Positions 8,539-19,261 are shown, counted from the stretch's first letter. The stretch: 56,550 nucleotides of DNA from an uncultured Steroidobacter sp. (GCA_946478975.1 CAMLEO010000008.1:1-56550); one strand, 5' to 3'. A program made the numbers and translations. Notes: generated by a model not told the origin, from the sequence alone.

Positions 8539-9305
8539 TGCCACACCTTCCAGGGCGCCTTCTTGCTCGCCCACATCTCTTCCAGCTGATTCTTGTCGCG
8601 CAGTGTGTCCATTGCCGCCCAGAAGCCATTGTGACGATAGGCGACCAGCTGGCCGTCGTCGGCCAGGTGCCGCAGCGGCTCCTGTTCCCAAACGTCTTCG
8701 TCGCCATTGAGATAATCGAAAACCTGCGGTTCGAGGATGAAGAAGCCGCCGTTGATCCAGCGGCCGTCGCCACGCGGCTTCTCGACGAAGCGGCTGACGT
8801 GATCGCCATCGAACTCGAGTGCGCCAAAGCGGCCGGACGGCTGGATCGCCGTGACGGTCGCGTAGCGCTGATGATTTTCGTGAAACTTCGCGAGTTCGCC
8901 GATGTTGATGTCGCTGACGCCGTCGCCATACGTCAGGCAGAAGCGATCGCCGCCGACATATTTCTTCACGCGCAGCAGACGCCCGCCGGTCATCGTGTCG
9001 ACGCCGGTATCCACCACAGTGACCCGCCACGGCTCAGCGTAGTTCTGATGGACCTCCAGGCTGTTGTTGCAGATATCGAAGGTCGCATCGGCCATGTGCA
9101 GGAAATAGTTCGAGAAGTACTCCTTGATCAGGTAGCCCTTGTAGCCGCAGCAGATCACGAACTCCCGCACGCCGTGCGCCGAGAATATTTTCATGATGTG
9201 CCACAGGATCGGGCGGCCGCCGATTTCGATCAGCGGCTTGGGGCGAAGATGACTTTCTTCGCTGATGCGAGTGCCCAGGCCACCTGCCAGAATCACTGCC
9301 TTCAT
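8535..9305 (-). CDS. rfbF: Glucose-1-phosphate cytidylyltransferase
   Basis: A 256-residue nucleotidyltransferase that makes CDP-glucose from CTP and glucose 1-phosphate, the entry step to CDP-deoxyhexoses. The signature GGLGTR is at 8-13, followed by RPKPLIEIGGRPILWHIM, the family-specific YFLHMADATFDICNN, the metal-site GDGVSD, and WINGGFFILEP. Length and motifs match RfbF throughout. It is translationally coupled to rfbG by a GTGA overlap and lies 29 bases after the epimerase-like gene. Confidence 0.95.
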   Translation of the reverse strand: MKAVILAGGLGTRISEESHLRPKPLIEIGGRPILWHIMKIFSAHGVREFVICCGYKGYLIKEYFSNYFLHMADATFDICNNSLEVHQNYAEPWRVTVVDTGVDTMTGGRLLRVKKYVGGDRFCLTYGDGVSDINIGELAKFHENHQRYATVTAIQPSGRFGALEFDGDHVSRFVEKPRGDGRWINGGFFILEPQVFDYLNGDEDVWEQEPLRHLADDGQLVAYRHNGFWAAMDTLRDKNQLEEMWASKKAPWKVWQ

Positions 9306-9334
9306 GGCGACTCCGTCTTCCTTGGATCCGGTTA

Positions 9335-10264
9335 CTATCGATTGATACCCGGTTGTCGCTCGCTTGGCAGCGGCGCCGGATGAGCAGCGACGATGCGGTC
9401 GATGCCGTCCTCCAGCGTAATGCGCGGTTTCCAGCCCGGCACCGCCTCGCCTCGCCGCGGCTTGATCCTGCGTGCTGGCGAGGGTGCACTGTCACGCGCT
9501 ATCTGCAGATTACGTCCAGCGCGCCGCTCGAACCGATGCACCAACTCCAGCGCAGTAATGTCCTCGCCGGAGCTGACGGAATAACGTGCGAATGTATGCT
9601 CGGGAATGCCGCCGCTTTCGAGCAGTGATGCCGCCTGAAGAAACGCTCCCGCTGCGTCTTCGAGATGAATCAGATCGACGTAACTTTCAGGATCTCGCAG
9701 GTTCACCGGCGCCGAGCTCGCCCAGGCTTTGGCGATATCGGTCATGAGCTTTGGCCGGGTGTCGTGCTCGCTGTATATATCGGCGAGCGTCAGCCTCATC
9801 GCTGCGAAGTCGTATGTATCGACATAGAACTGTAACAATGTCTCAAAGGCCTGCCGTGTCGCTGCATAGAGATTGAAGGCGCGGAAGCCGTCGGTGTCGT
9901 AGTGCTGTAAGTAGGTGCCGGCAGTGATGAATCGGCGGCACGCGCCGAGGCGCATGCCTTCGAGCAGCTGTGTTCCCAGCAAGATATTCGCTTCGACGAA
10001 AGGCTCGATATCGCTGGGGCGATGGTCCCTGCGGGACAGCCCGGCCAGATGAATCACTCCGTCCGGATCTGTTTGCTCGAACGCGCTGAGGACGCTGCTG
10101 GTGGAGCTGTCTATCTGGATCAGGCGCGCGACCTGGTGGAGTGCGTGATATCGAGGGATGAGCTGCCGTGTGAGCCCGCAAACCTCGATGCCCCGTTGTG
10201 ACAGTTGCTGTGCAACCTCGCGACCCAGATGTCCGGTGATGCCGCTGACCAATACCCGACGCAT
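9335..10264 (-). CDS. NAD-dependent epimerase/dehydratase family protein (candidate CDP-4-keto-sugar reductase)
   Basis: Extended SDR of 309 residues and first gene of the CDP-sugar cassette. The glycine motif is GITGHLG (8-14). The expected YxxxK is replaced by Tyr133-Ala-Ala-Thr-Arg137, so the catalytic lysine is arginine. The C-terminal half (DLIHLEDAAGAFLQA) resembles the nucleotide-sugar epimerase/reductase group that includes abequose and paratose synthases. Beside rfbF, rfbG and a C-methyltransferase, a 4-ketoreductase or epimerase that finishes a CDP-6-deoxyhexose is the simplest role. The Arg substitution leaves the activity uncertain. About 146 bases without a gene lie upstream. Confidence 0.78.
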   Translation of the reverse strand: MRRVLVSGITGHLGREVAQQLSQRGIEVCGLTRQLIPRYHALHQVARLIQIDSSTSSVLSAFEQTDPDGVIHLAGLSRRDHRPSDIEPFVEANILLGTQLLEGMRLGACRRFITAGTYLQHYDTDGFRAFNLYAATRQAFETLLQFYVDTYDFAAMRLTLADIYSEHDTRPKLMTDIAKAWASSAPVNLRDPESYVDLIHLEDAAGAFLQAASLLESGGIPEHTFARYSVSSGEDITALELVHRFERRAGRNLQIARDSAPSPARRIKPRRGEAVPGWKPRITLEDGIDRIVAAHPAPLPSERQPGINR

Positions 10265-10410
10265 GCGACGCGTCCACCTTTTACAGCGCTTCGATCTTCC
10301 CGACGGTGTCAGAGCGTTTTGGTCGGGTCAACGTGCCCGGGGCCTTCAGGCGTGTAGGAGGAGAGTGAAGGGCTGGTCGCTGTTTGATTATTTGATTCTG
10401 CGGAGCGCCG

Positions 10411-11133
10411 TCAGTGCTGCTGTTTCCGCCAGCGCAGCTGGTTTTCGAGGTAGCGGGCGAAGTGCTCGGGGTCGTCGAGCGGGAAGCGGCCGAACAGTTG
10501 GATTTGCAGGACATCGGAGTCGCTGGGCATGTCGAGCTGGACCCAGTTGCGGCGGTTGAATTCGCTCAGCGCCTGCTCGACGGTCTGGCCGGTGAAAATG
10601 ATTTCCCGGTGGGTCCACGCATGCTCGACCGCCGTATCGACGGCGCGCGCGACCAGGGGAGTCCAGCTTTCGATGACGGTTTTTTGTCCGGCAAACAGAC
10701 GAATGGTGTTGCGCGAGCAGCCAGGATCGGCGGCGGCGTCCAGGCGGGCGGCGCCGACGATGCCTTCCTGGGTGACGACGGCGGTGGTTCGCAGCTGATG
10801 ACTCACAGAGAAGATCGTGCCCAGCGCTCGGGCGCAGCCGACCGGCGTTTCTACGACGAACGGACGGCTCGGATCTTTTTTCACCTTGAACAAGGCTTCG
10901 CCGCTGACCAGGTGGATCGAGCGTCGCTGCGGCGAGAGCGAATAGGTGAGCACGGTGCGCGGGCCGAGCGTCAGGATGGAGCCATCTTCGAGCACCAGAC
11001 GGCTCCACTCGCCGGCTTTGGTGGACACGGCGGGATCGGGGTGTTGGGATGCCGGAATCGCCAGCACCAATGCGAGCAGCGCTGCAGAAAGCAGCGGCCG
11101 AAGCTTCCATTCCCGGTCGTTACGATGAAACAT
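10411..11133 (-). CDS. Orphan FecR-domain membrane protein
   Basis: About 240 residues. A single N-terminal membrane segment (LLSAALLALVLAIPA) is followed by a periplasmic FecR domain (GEWSRLVLEDGSILTLGPRTVL, VSGEALFKVKKD, RPFVVETPVG) and a C-terminal STN/secretin-like motif (IIFTGQTVEQALSEFNRR). Classical FecR proteins carry an N-terminal cytoplasmic anti-sigma region of about 80 residues before the membrane helix; it is missing here, and no ECF sigma factor lies beside the gene. The ATG at 11133 is used; a TTG at 11145 would add four residues. It diverges from a serine hydrolase gene. It is probably periplasmic and membrane-anchored; its role is unknown. Confidence 0.78.
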   Translation of the reverse strand: MFHRNDREWKLRPLLSAALLALVLAIPASQHPDPAVSTKAGEWSRLVLEDGSILTLGPRTVLTYSLSPQRRSIHLVSGEALFKVKKDPSRPFVVETPVGCARALGTIFSVSHQLRTTAVVTQEGIVGAARLDAAADPGCSRNTIRLFAGQKTVIESWTPLVARAVDTAVEHAWTHREIIFTGQTVEQALSEFNRRNWVQLDMPSDSDVLQIQLFGRFPLDDPEHFARYLENQLRWRKQQH

Positions 11134-11197
11134 TGCGTGAATCAATCCGGAAGGGGCCGCGGCTCCTTGTTGGCGGGTCAGCTAGTAGGGAGCCTCA

Positions 11198-12391
11198 GTG
11201 GTAAAGACTGCTCAGCAATGCGTAGTTAACCCCGCAGATAGAGTCATGGTGCGGCGCGTAGCGCCGCCGATGCATCGGCAACGTTGCCCAGGAGATCTGT
11301 CAACACCGGCGCGATGGATCGTGATGTTCCTGGCAGTTGCGGCCGCCTTGTTCGGATCGCCAACCTGGGCGCTCACGCCGGAGATCGAATCGCGCATCGA
11401 CGCGCTTGCCCGGCAGGCAATTGCCGATGGAGTCGCGGCTGGTCTGGTCGTTGGCGTGGGCGAGCAGGGCAGCTCGACATTCGAGCGGGGCTATGGCCTG
11501 GCCAACATCGAATGGAGCGCGCCGGTGACCACGGACACCGTGTTCCGCGTCGGCTCCATCACCAAACAGTTCGCCGCGGCCGGCGTGCTGCTGCTGGCCG
11601 AGCAAAAGAAACTGTCGCTCGATGACACGCTGGCAAAGTACCTTCCAGACTATCCTCGGGCCAGCGAAGTCACATTGCGACAGCTGATGAATCACACCTC
11701 CGGGGTTCACAGCTATCCGGGCCCGACGGAACGAACCATCGTCCGCATGGGCATCGCCGTGCCCGACATGGTGAAACACCTCGCCGGCTTGGGATATGAC
11801 TTCGACCCTGGCACACGCTGGGAGTACAGCAACTCCAACTACTTCTTGATCGGCGCCGTGATCGAGCAAGTGAGCGGCCAGACTTTCCGCGAGTTCGCGC
11901 GACAACGTTTGTTCGAGCCGCAAGGGTTGACACATACGGCAGTCGACAACAATGACGAAACCGTACCTCGACGCGCGAGTGGATACGTTCGGCATCCAAC
12001 GCAGAAGGGTGTATTCGAGAACGCTGATTACATCCACATGAGCGTGCCGCACGCGGCGGGGGCGATCCGTTCCACGGCGGGTGACTTGATCAAATGGACA
12101 GCGGCGCTGCACGGCGGTCGAGTGCTCAGCGCTGCTTCATACAAAGAGATGACGACGCCCGCGTCGGTGAAAGGTCAGGAAGACGCGAAATATGGGTTGG
12201 GCCTGCACCTGCTGGAGCAGCAGGGTCATCGGTTCATCAATCACGACGGCGGCATCGAAGGCTTCGAAGCCAGCCTGACGTACGTCGTCGATTCCAAGAC
12301 CACGGTCGTGGTGCTGGCGAACACTCAAGGTGGGGCGAGAGCGCTGGCTGCGCAGATTCTGGAGATCTTGTTGGCTGCGCCCCGCAGCTGA
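11198..12391 (+). CDS. Serine hydrolase, beta-lactamase/class C-like
   Basis: A 397-residue secreted enzyme of the beta-lactamase/D-Ala-D-Ala carboxypeptidase fold. The catalytic SxxK is Ser120-Ile-Thr-Lys123, the YxN motif is Tyr210-Ser-Asn212, and HDGGIEG near the C-terminus replaces KTG. The hydrophobic segment MFLAVAAALFGSPTWA near residues 43-58 is the likely signal peptide, giving an unusually long N-region. The GTG at 11198 is kept because AGGGAG lies at good distance; starts at 11246 or 11324 are possible and would give a more normal signal. These enzymes act on small esters or peptides rather than specifically on antibiotics. Confidence 0.85.
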   Translation: MVKTAQQCVVNPADRVMVRRVAPPMHRQRCPGDLSTPARWIVMFLAVAAALFGSPTWALTPEIESRIDALARQAIADGVAAGLVVGVGEQGSSTFERGYGLANIEWSAPVTTDTVFRVGSITKQFAAAGVLLLAEQKKLSLDDTLAKYLPDYPRASEVTLRQLMNHTSGVHSYPGPTERTIVRMGIAVPDMVKHLAGLGYDFDPGTRWEYSNSNYFLIGAVIEQVSGQTFREFARQRLFEPQGLTHTAVDNNDETVPRRASGYVRHPTQKGVFENADYIHMSVPHAAGAIRSTAGDLIKWTAALHGGRVLSAASYKEMTTPASVKGQEDAKYGLGLHLLEQQGHRFINHDGGIEGFEASLTYVVDSKTTVVVLANTQGGARALAAQILEILLAAPRS

Positions 12392-12418
12392 GGCGGACGG
12401 GCGAATGCCGCGTCCGCC
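12392..12418. terminator. Candidate bidirectional hairpin between convergent genes
   Basis: Perfect 7-bp stem GGCGGAC / GTCCGCC with a 13-base loop, starting right after the serine hydrolase stop and ahead of the convergent ridA stop. Position and symmetry suit a two-way terminator, but neither side has a clear T-run, so intrinsic activity is uncertain. Confidence 0.45.
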
Positions 12419-12429
12419 ATCGACGCGAT

Positions 12430-12783
12430 TTACTGGGCCGCGATCACGCGAATCTCGACCGTCCACTTGGGCTGCGCCAGCTTCGCTTCCACGCAAGCGC
12501 GGACCGGCGTGTTGCCGGGGCTGACCCACTTGTCCCACACCGAATTCATTTCCGCGAACGTGCTCATGTCCGCGAGCCAGATCGTCGCTTGCAGCAGGCG
12601 GCTCTTGTCGCTATTGACCGAGGCGAGCGCCTTGTCGATCTGTTCGAGAATGTCCGCCGTCTGCGCGGCCACCGATTGGCCAGCGGCGTTTTCCGCCACG
12701 TATCCCGACAGGTACACAGTGCCGTTGTGGACCACGATGCCGCTCATGCGCGGGCCGACCTGATAGCGTTCGATCTTGCTCAT
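12430..12783 (-). CDS. RidA family protein
   Basis: A 117-residue RidA/YER057c/UK114 protein. These trimeric proteins hydrolyse reactive enamine/imine intermediates or have related roles. Recognisable parts are VVHNGTVYLSGYVAEN, QTADILEQIDKAL and the C-terminal substrate-binding segment NTPVRACVEAKLAQP, with the conserved Arg and Glu, followed by VEIRVIAA. It lies 60 bases downstream of glgX on the same strand and converges with the serine hydrolase gene. Its subfamily, and so whether it is a genuine imine deaminase, cannot be settled by eye. Confidence 0.9.
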   Translation of the reverse strand: MSKIERYQVGPRMSGIVVHNGTVYLSGYVAENAAGQSVAAQTADILEQIDKALASVNSDKSRLLQATIWLADMSTFAEMNSVWDKWVSPGNTPVRACVEAKLAQPKWTVEIRVIAAQ

Positions 12784-12843
12784 TACATATCCAAGAGGTG
12801 AGTTGAACCGGATCGGCTCGCCGGGACGAGCCTCGTGCGTAGT

Positions 12844-15072
<2,229 letters not shown>

Positions 15073-15109
15073 CGCTTCGCGCCCGCGAACGTTCCGTCGA
15101 TTTCGCGCT

Positions 15110-16051
15110 TTACGCCCGGTGCCCGGCTCGATCGAGCGGCATCGTCCAGGTTTCTGCGATCAGCGCCGGGCCGAAGCTGGCGTTCGGTTCGCTGCCGACG
15201 CATTCGAATCCCACCGATTGGTAGAGTTTGCGTGCGGCGATCAAGTTGCTCTGGGTCCACAGCGTGATGGAGTGATAGCCGGCTTGCCGGGCGAAGCTGA
15301 CACACGCTTCGACCAGCGCACGGCCGACGCCGTGACCGCGAGCGCTGTCTTCCACCAGTAACAATCGCAGCTTCGCGACGCTCTCCGAACTGCGGACCAG
15401 CATGATGCTGCCGACGGGAACGCCGCCGAGCTCGGCGATCCAGCAACGTTCCGCCGATGGATCATAGTCGCGCAGGAACTTCGCGCAGATCTCGGCGACC
15501 AGCGCTTCAAACTTGGAGTTGAAGCCGTATTCCTTCTCGTACACCGCGCCGTGACGTTGGACGATCCAACCCATATCGCCGGCGCGATGCGTACGCAGCG
15601 TCACCTTCGGCTCCGTCGCCGGATTCAGCAGCGATTGCACTTGTCGCAAGTGTGTTTGCAGCTGTTGCTGTTGGGGCAGGGTGAGCGGCGCGAGCAGCTT
15701 GGCCACTTCATCGCTCGCTTGCTGATTGAGCGTCGCGTACGCCTTGCGACCTTTCGGCGTGAGCAGAAGGTGCGACTTGCGAGCGTCGTTCTCGGAACGT
15801 TCGCGCTTGATCCAGCCGCGCTTTTCGAACAACGCCAGGATGCGGCTGAGATAGCCGAAGTCCACGCCTAGAAGCTTCACCAGGTCCGCTGCCAACAAGC
15901 CATCGCCGTGCATGATCTCGTACAGCACGCGCGCTTCGATCAGCGAGACCTCGCCGCCGGCCAGATGCTCGCCGAGTACACCGATGGTGCGCGTATAAAA
16001 GCGGTTGAACTGACGCACGTCGGCGATGATGGTATCGAGGCTCGCGCTCAT
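15110..16051 (-). CDS. MarR-GNAT bifunctional transcriptional regulator/acetyltransferase
   Basis: A 313-residue fusion. An N-terminal MarR winged helix (about 1-145, with LLAADLVKLLGVDFGYLSRIL as recognition part and KRERSENDARKSHLLLTPKG as wing) is joined to a C-terminal GNAT domain whose acetyl-CoA loop reads EDSARGHGVGRALVEAC. The ATG at 16051 is chosen because GGAG lies upstream at proper spacing; the open frame begins at 16162, but that extension would run across the promoter palindrome. It diverges from DNA polymerase II. The perfect palindrome at 16088-16110 overlaps its -35 box, so autorepression is likely. The acetylated target is unknown. Confidence 0.87.
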   Translation of the reverse strand: MSASLDTIIADVRQFNRFYTRTIGVLGEHLAGGEVSLIEARVLYEIMHGDGLLAADLVKLLGVDFGYLSRILALFEKRGWIKRERSENDARKSHLLLTPKGRKAYATLNQQASDEVAKLLAPLTLPQQQQLQTHLRQVQSLLNPATEPKVTLRTHRAGDMGWIVQRHGAVYEKEYGFNSKFEALVAEICAKFLRDYDPSAERCWIAELGGVPVGSIMLVRSSESVAKLRLLLVEDSARGHGVGRALVEACVSFARQAGYHSITLWTQSNLIAARKLYQSVGFECVGSEPNASFGPALIAETWTMPLDRAGHRA

Positions 16052-16076
16052 CCGGCTCTCCAGCAGGCTCGGCGGT

Positions 16077-16110
16077 AACATCGCCGAGATACTTGACGAT
16101 GTCAAGTATC
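16077..16110 (-). promoter_or_regulatory. MarR-type operator overlapping the MarR-GNAT promoter
   Basis: A perfect inverted repeat lies at 16088-16110: arms GATACTTGAC and GTCAAGTATC separated by GAT. On the - strand it contains TTGACA (16105-16100), followed after 17 bases by GATGTT (16082-16077) as a modest -10, placing the transcript start about 20 bases before the MarR-GNAT ATG. Binding of the dimeric regulator would cover the -35 box and could also affect the divergent polB gene. Confidence 0.72.
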
Positions 16111-16155
16111 CGTTGCGGCTCGCCCTGGGCGGCAAAAAAGCGCACAATTCGCCTC

Positions 16156-18516
16156 GTGGCAAAGCTCCGCGGCTTCATTCTCCAGGCGAGTTATCGCGTT
16201 CAATCCGGTCCGGCCGGCACGCGCATTCCCGTCATTCACATTTACGGCCGGCTGGAAGGTGGCGGCACCTTTCTGGTCCGCGATCATCGCCAGCGTCCGC
16301 ATTTTTATATCCGCACCGCTGACGTTCAGCGTGCGAGCACGCTCACGTCGCTGCAGCCGACGCCGCTACCCAAGCGCACGTTCGATGGCGCGCCCGTGTC
16401 GCGCTTCGACATGGAAACGCCCACCGATGTACCGGGCTTGCGCGACCGGATGCACGATATCGGCGTCGAAACATTCGAGGCTGATGTTCGGTTCGCGATT
16501 CGCTACCTGGTCGAGCGAGGCATCAAGGGCGGCTGCGAGATCGAGGGCGAAGCGACGCCGGGCGAGCAGATCACGTGGGTGTTCGACGATCCCGTGCTGC
16601 GGCCGGCGGATGTTCGCATCGAGCCGCGCGTGCTGTCGTTCGATATCGAAACCGATCCGAAGAGCGAGCGCTTGCTGGCGATCTCGATGTTTTCTCCCGA
16701 CATCGACGAAGTGCTGATCGTCGACGGCAGCGATCGACCGATGCCGGAGAAAGCCACGCGTTGTCTCGACGAGTATTCGGCGCTGAACGCATTCTGCGAG
16801 CGCGTGCGACGGCTTGATCCCGATGTCATCACCGGCTGGAACATTGTCGACTTCGATCTCACGGTGCTTCAGCGCATCGCCTTGCGCTTGCGCCATCCGT
16901 TCCATCTCGGGCGAGACACTGGCGCCATTCGCATTCGCAAGGCCGAAGGTTATTTCGGCAGCGGGCAGGCGAGCATTCCAGGCCGTTTGGTCATGGATGG
17001 CATCGACCTGCTGCGTGGCGCGTTCGTCCGCATGGACGATTACTCGCTCGATGCAGTCGCTCGCGAGGTGCTGGGCGAGGGCAAAGCCGTCGCGGGCGAT
17101 GTGCGCGATCGCCTGGCCGAGATCATTCACAACTATCGAAATGACTTGCCCGCGTTCGCACTGTACGCGCGCACGGACGCTCGGCTCGCGTATGAAATTG
17201 TCGCGAAGTTGAACGTCATTCAGCTGGCGATCGCTCGCAGCCAGCTCACTGGCATGACGCCGGATCGCGTGGCGGCCAGCATCGCGTCGTTTGATTTCCT
17301 GTATCTCACCGAGTTGGAGCAACTGGGCATCGTCGCGCCGTCGGTGCGATCGAGCGACTCGCGCGTGTACGACGCGCAGCAGGGCGGTCACGTGCTCGAA
17401 CCGTTGACGGGCCTGCACAGGAACGTCTGGGTATTCGACTTCAAGAGCCTGTATCCGAGCATCATCCGCACCTTCAACATCGATCCGCTCTCGTACGTCG
17501 CCGAGCCGCGGGCCGAAGAAGATTTGATTCGAACTCCCGGCGGCGCGTTTCGTCGTGAGCCCGCGATTCTGCCGCGCTTGCTGGACGAGTTGTTTCCTCG
17601 ACGTGAAGTGGCCAAGAAGAACGGCGACGAAGTGGCCTCGCACGCCATCAAGATCTTGATGAACTCAATGTATGGTGTGCTCGGCACGCCTGCGTGCCGC
17701 TTCTACAACCCAGCGCTGGCGAACTCGATCACTGGGACCGGGCGCGAGATCTTGTTGTGGTCGAAACAGTGGTTCGAGAACGCCGGGTACACGGTGCTTT
17801 ACGGCGATACCGACAGCTTGTTCGTTCGCTCCGGAATCGCCGATGCCGAGCAGGCGCGAGCCACCGGCAAGCAGCTTGCGGCGAAGCTGAATCAGGACAT
17901 TGCGGCCTTCATCGCCGAGCAGTGGCGCGTGACGAGTCGCATGGAGCTGAAGTTCGAAAAGCTCTACCTGCGTTTGTTTCTTCCCCGCGCACGCAACAGT
18001 ATGCGAGGTGCGAGCAAGCGTTATGCGGGCTTGCTCAACGCGGACGATATCGACGGCGTGCAATTCGTGGGAATGGAAGTCGTGCGGCGAGACTGGACCG
18101 CGCTCGCGAAACAGATCCAGCGCGAGTTGTATCACCGGCTGTTCACAGACCAGCCTGTCGATGTATATCTCGCCGACATCGTCGGCAAAGTGCGCGATGG
18201 CAAGCTGGACGATGCGCTGGTCTATCGCAAGAACCTGCGTAAGGACACCGAAGAATACACAGCGACGACACCGCCACACGTAGTCGCCGCGCGAAAGTCC
18301 ACTCAGCCGTTGGGAAGATTGATCAGTTACGTCATCACCACCGCGGGACCGGAGCCGCTCGATAACGTGCAGCACCCGCTGGATCGCGAACACTACGTCG
18401 TCAAGCAGATCAAGCCGGTCGCCGAGCCGGTGCTCGCGACATTGGGATTGGAATTCGAACAGGTGATTGGCGACAGCCGCCAGATGGACTTGTACGCGCT
18501 GCTCGGGGATCGCTGA
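16156..18516 (+). CDS. polB: DNA polymerase II (family B)
   Basis: A 786-residue replicative-type B-family polymerase used for repair and SOS-related synthesis. The exonuclease motif FDIETD has Asp163 and Glu165, and exo II is NIVDFDL. Polymerase motif A is DFKSLYPSIIRTF (Asp428), motif B is KILMNSMYGVLG, and motif C is YGDTDS (549-554). The end ANGPEPLD-like segment (here AGPEPLD) and LDREHYVVKQIKPVAE match the E. coli PolB C-terminus. I start at GTG 16156, since homologues begin near the GFILQ segment and the earlier in-frame start (16093) falls inside the palindrome; no strong ribosome site is visible. Confidence 0.92.
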   Translation: MAKLRGFILQASYRVQSGPAGTRIPVIHIYGRLEGGGTFLVRDHRQRPHFYIRTADVQRASTLTSLQPTPLPKRTFDGAPVSRFDMETPTDVPGLRDRMHDIGVETFEADVRFAIRYLVERGIKGGCEIEGEATPGEQITWVFDDPVLRPADVRIEPRVLSFDIETDPKSERLLAISMFSPDIDEVLIVDGSDRPMPEKATRCLDEYSALNAFCERVRRLDPDVITGWNIVDFDLTVLQRIALRLRHPFHLGRDTGAIRIRKAEGYFGSGQASIPGRLVMDGIDLLRGAFVRMDDYSLDAVAREVLGEGKAVAGDVRDRLAEIIHNYRNDLPAFALYARTDARLAYEIVAKLNVIQLAIARSQLTGMTPDRVAASIASFDFLYLTELEQLGIVAPSVRSSDSRVYDAQQGGHVLEPLTGLHRNVWVFDFKSLYPSIIRTFNIDPLSYVAEPRAEEDLIRTPGGAFRREPAILPRLLDELFPRREVAKKNGDEVASHAIKILMNSMYGVLGTPACRFYNPALANSITGTGREILLWSKQWFENAGYTVLYGDTDSLFVRSGIADAEQARATGKQLAAKLNQDIAAFIAEQWRVTSRMELKFEKLYLRLFLPRARNSMRGASKRYAGLLNADDIDGVQFVGMEVVRRDWTALAKQIQRELYHRLFTDQPVDVYLADIVGKVRDGKLDDALVYRKNLRKDTEEYTATTPPHVVAARKSTQPLGRLISYVITTAGPEPLDNVQHPLDREHYVVKQIKPVAEPVLATLGLEFEQVIGDSRQMDLYALLGDR

Positions 18517-18518
18517 CG

Positions 18519-19259
18519 CTAGCGAGCCGCCCGCGACGCGCTCGCGCCTTTGGCGGCCCGGCGTTTCGCGCTGCTGATCAGATCGAGCACTTCGCTGATG
18601 ATATTTTCCATCGCCGTGCGGGCCTTCTGCGGCTCGCCGGCTTCGATCGCATCCAGCACTTTCTTGTGCAGATTTACGTCGGCCTGCGGCACGCCTTTCA
18701 CCGAATTGGTGAGGCGAATGGAAATGCGCAGCGCGGCGCTGATCACACCTTCGAGCTGCGAATAAAAGCGATTGCCGGTTGCGTGCAGGATGGCCACGTG
18801 AAAAGCGATATCGGAGGCGAGGGGATCGTCTTCGCCCCTCGCGGCCGCCCTCATTCGGTCGATCGCGTGATGAATGTGAGCCAGGCTCTCAGGCGTCGCG
18901 TTGCGAGCCGCGATCATCGCAGCCGTCGGTTCGATGCCCATGCGGATCTCGGTGAATTCTGCGAGCAGGTCCAGCGAGAATTTCCGTTCCAACAACCAGC
19001 GCAGCACGTCGGGATCGAGCAGGTTCCAATTGCTCTCGGGCTCGACCCAGGTGCCCTGGCGCGGACGAGCGCTGAGCAAACCTTTCGCAGTCAGCATCTT
19101 TACGGCTTCGCGCAGCACCGTGCGGCTGGCGCCGAATTGTTTGCACAGCTCGGCTTCGATCGGAAACGGATCGTCGTCGGTATACGTTTGCGTGACGACG
19201 GCATGACCCAGCTCTTCGACGATGGCGTAGGTCAGGTTTTGTCCGCCGGGTTTACGCAT
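18519..19259 (-). CDS. GntR/FadR family transcriptional regulator
   Basis: A 246-residue regulator. The N-terminal winged helix has PFPIEAELCKQFGASRTVLREAVKMLTAKGLLSARPRQGTWV, with the typical 'SRTVLREA' recognition helix. An all-helical FadR C-terminal domain (FCD) carries metal/ligand residues in DIAFHVAILHATGNRF and NLHKKVLDAI. It starts 2 bases after the dgoA stop in the dgoK-dgoA-gntR operon, and probably senses a sugar acid and controls that operon and the divergent GH2 gene. The ATG at 19259 is used; the longer frame to 19391 adds only Arg-rich sequence inside dgoA. Confidence 0.88.
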   Translation of the reverse strand: MRKPGGQNLTYAIVEELGHAVVTQTYTDDDPFPIEAELCKQFGASRTVLREAVKMLTAKGLLSARPRQGTWVEPESNWNLLDPDVLRWLLERKFSLDLLAEFTEIRMGIEPTAAMIAARNATPESLAHIHHAIDRMRAAARGEDDPLASDIAFHVAILHATGNRFYSQLEGVISAALRISIRLTNSVKGVPQADVNLHKKVLDAIEAGEPQKARTAMENIISEVLDLISSAKRRAAKGASASRAAR

Positions 19260-19261
19260 GA

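Noticed and set aside
7465..9030. 521-residue form of the CDP-glucose dehydratase
   Set aside because: The first 164 residues overlap rfbF out of frame and are Arg-rich; the GTG at 8538 gives the normal 357-residue enzyme and a GTGA overlap.
10306..10336. CCCGAC...GTCGGG inverted repeat downstream of the FecR-like gene
   Set aside because: The 6-bp arms have a 17-base loop and no T-run; too weak to call a terminator.
16093..16155. N-terminal extension of DNA polymerase II from ATG 16093
   Set aside because: The added residues do not resemble PolB and the codons would lie inside the MarR palindrome and promoter.
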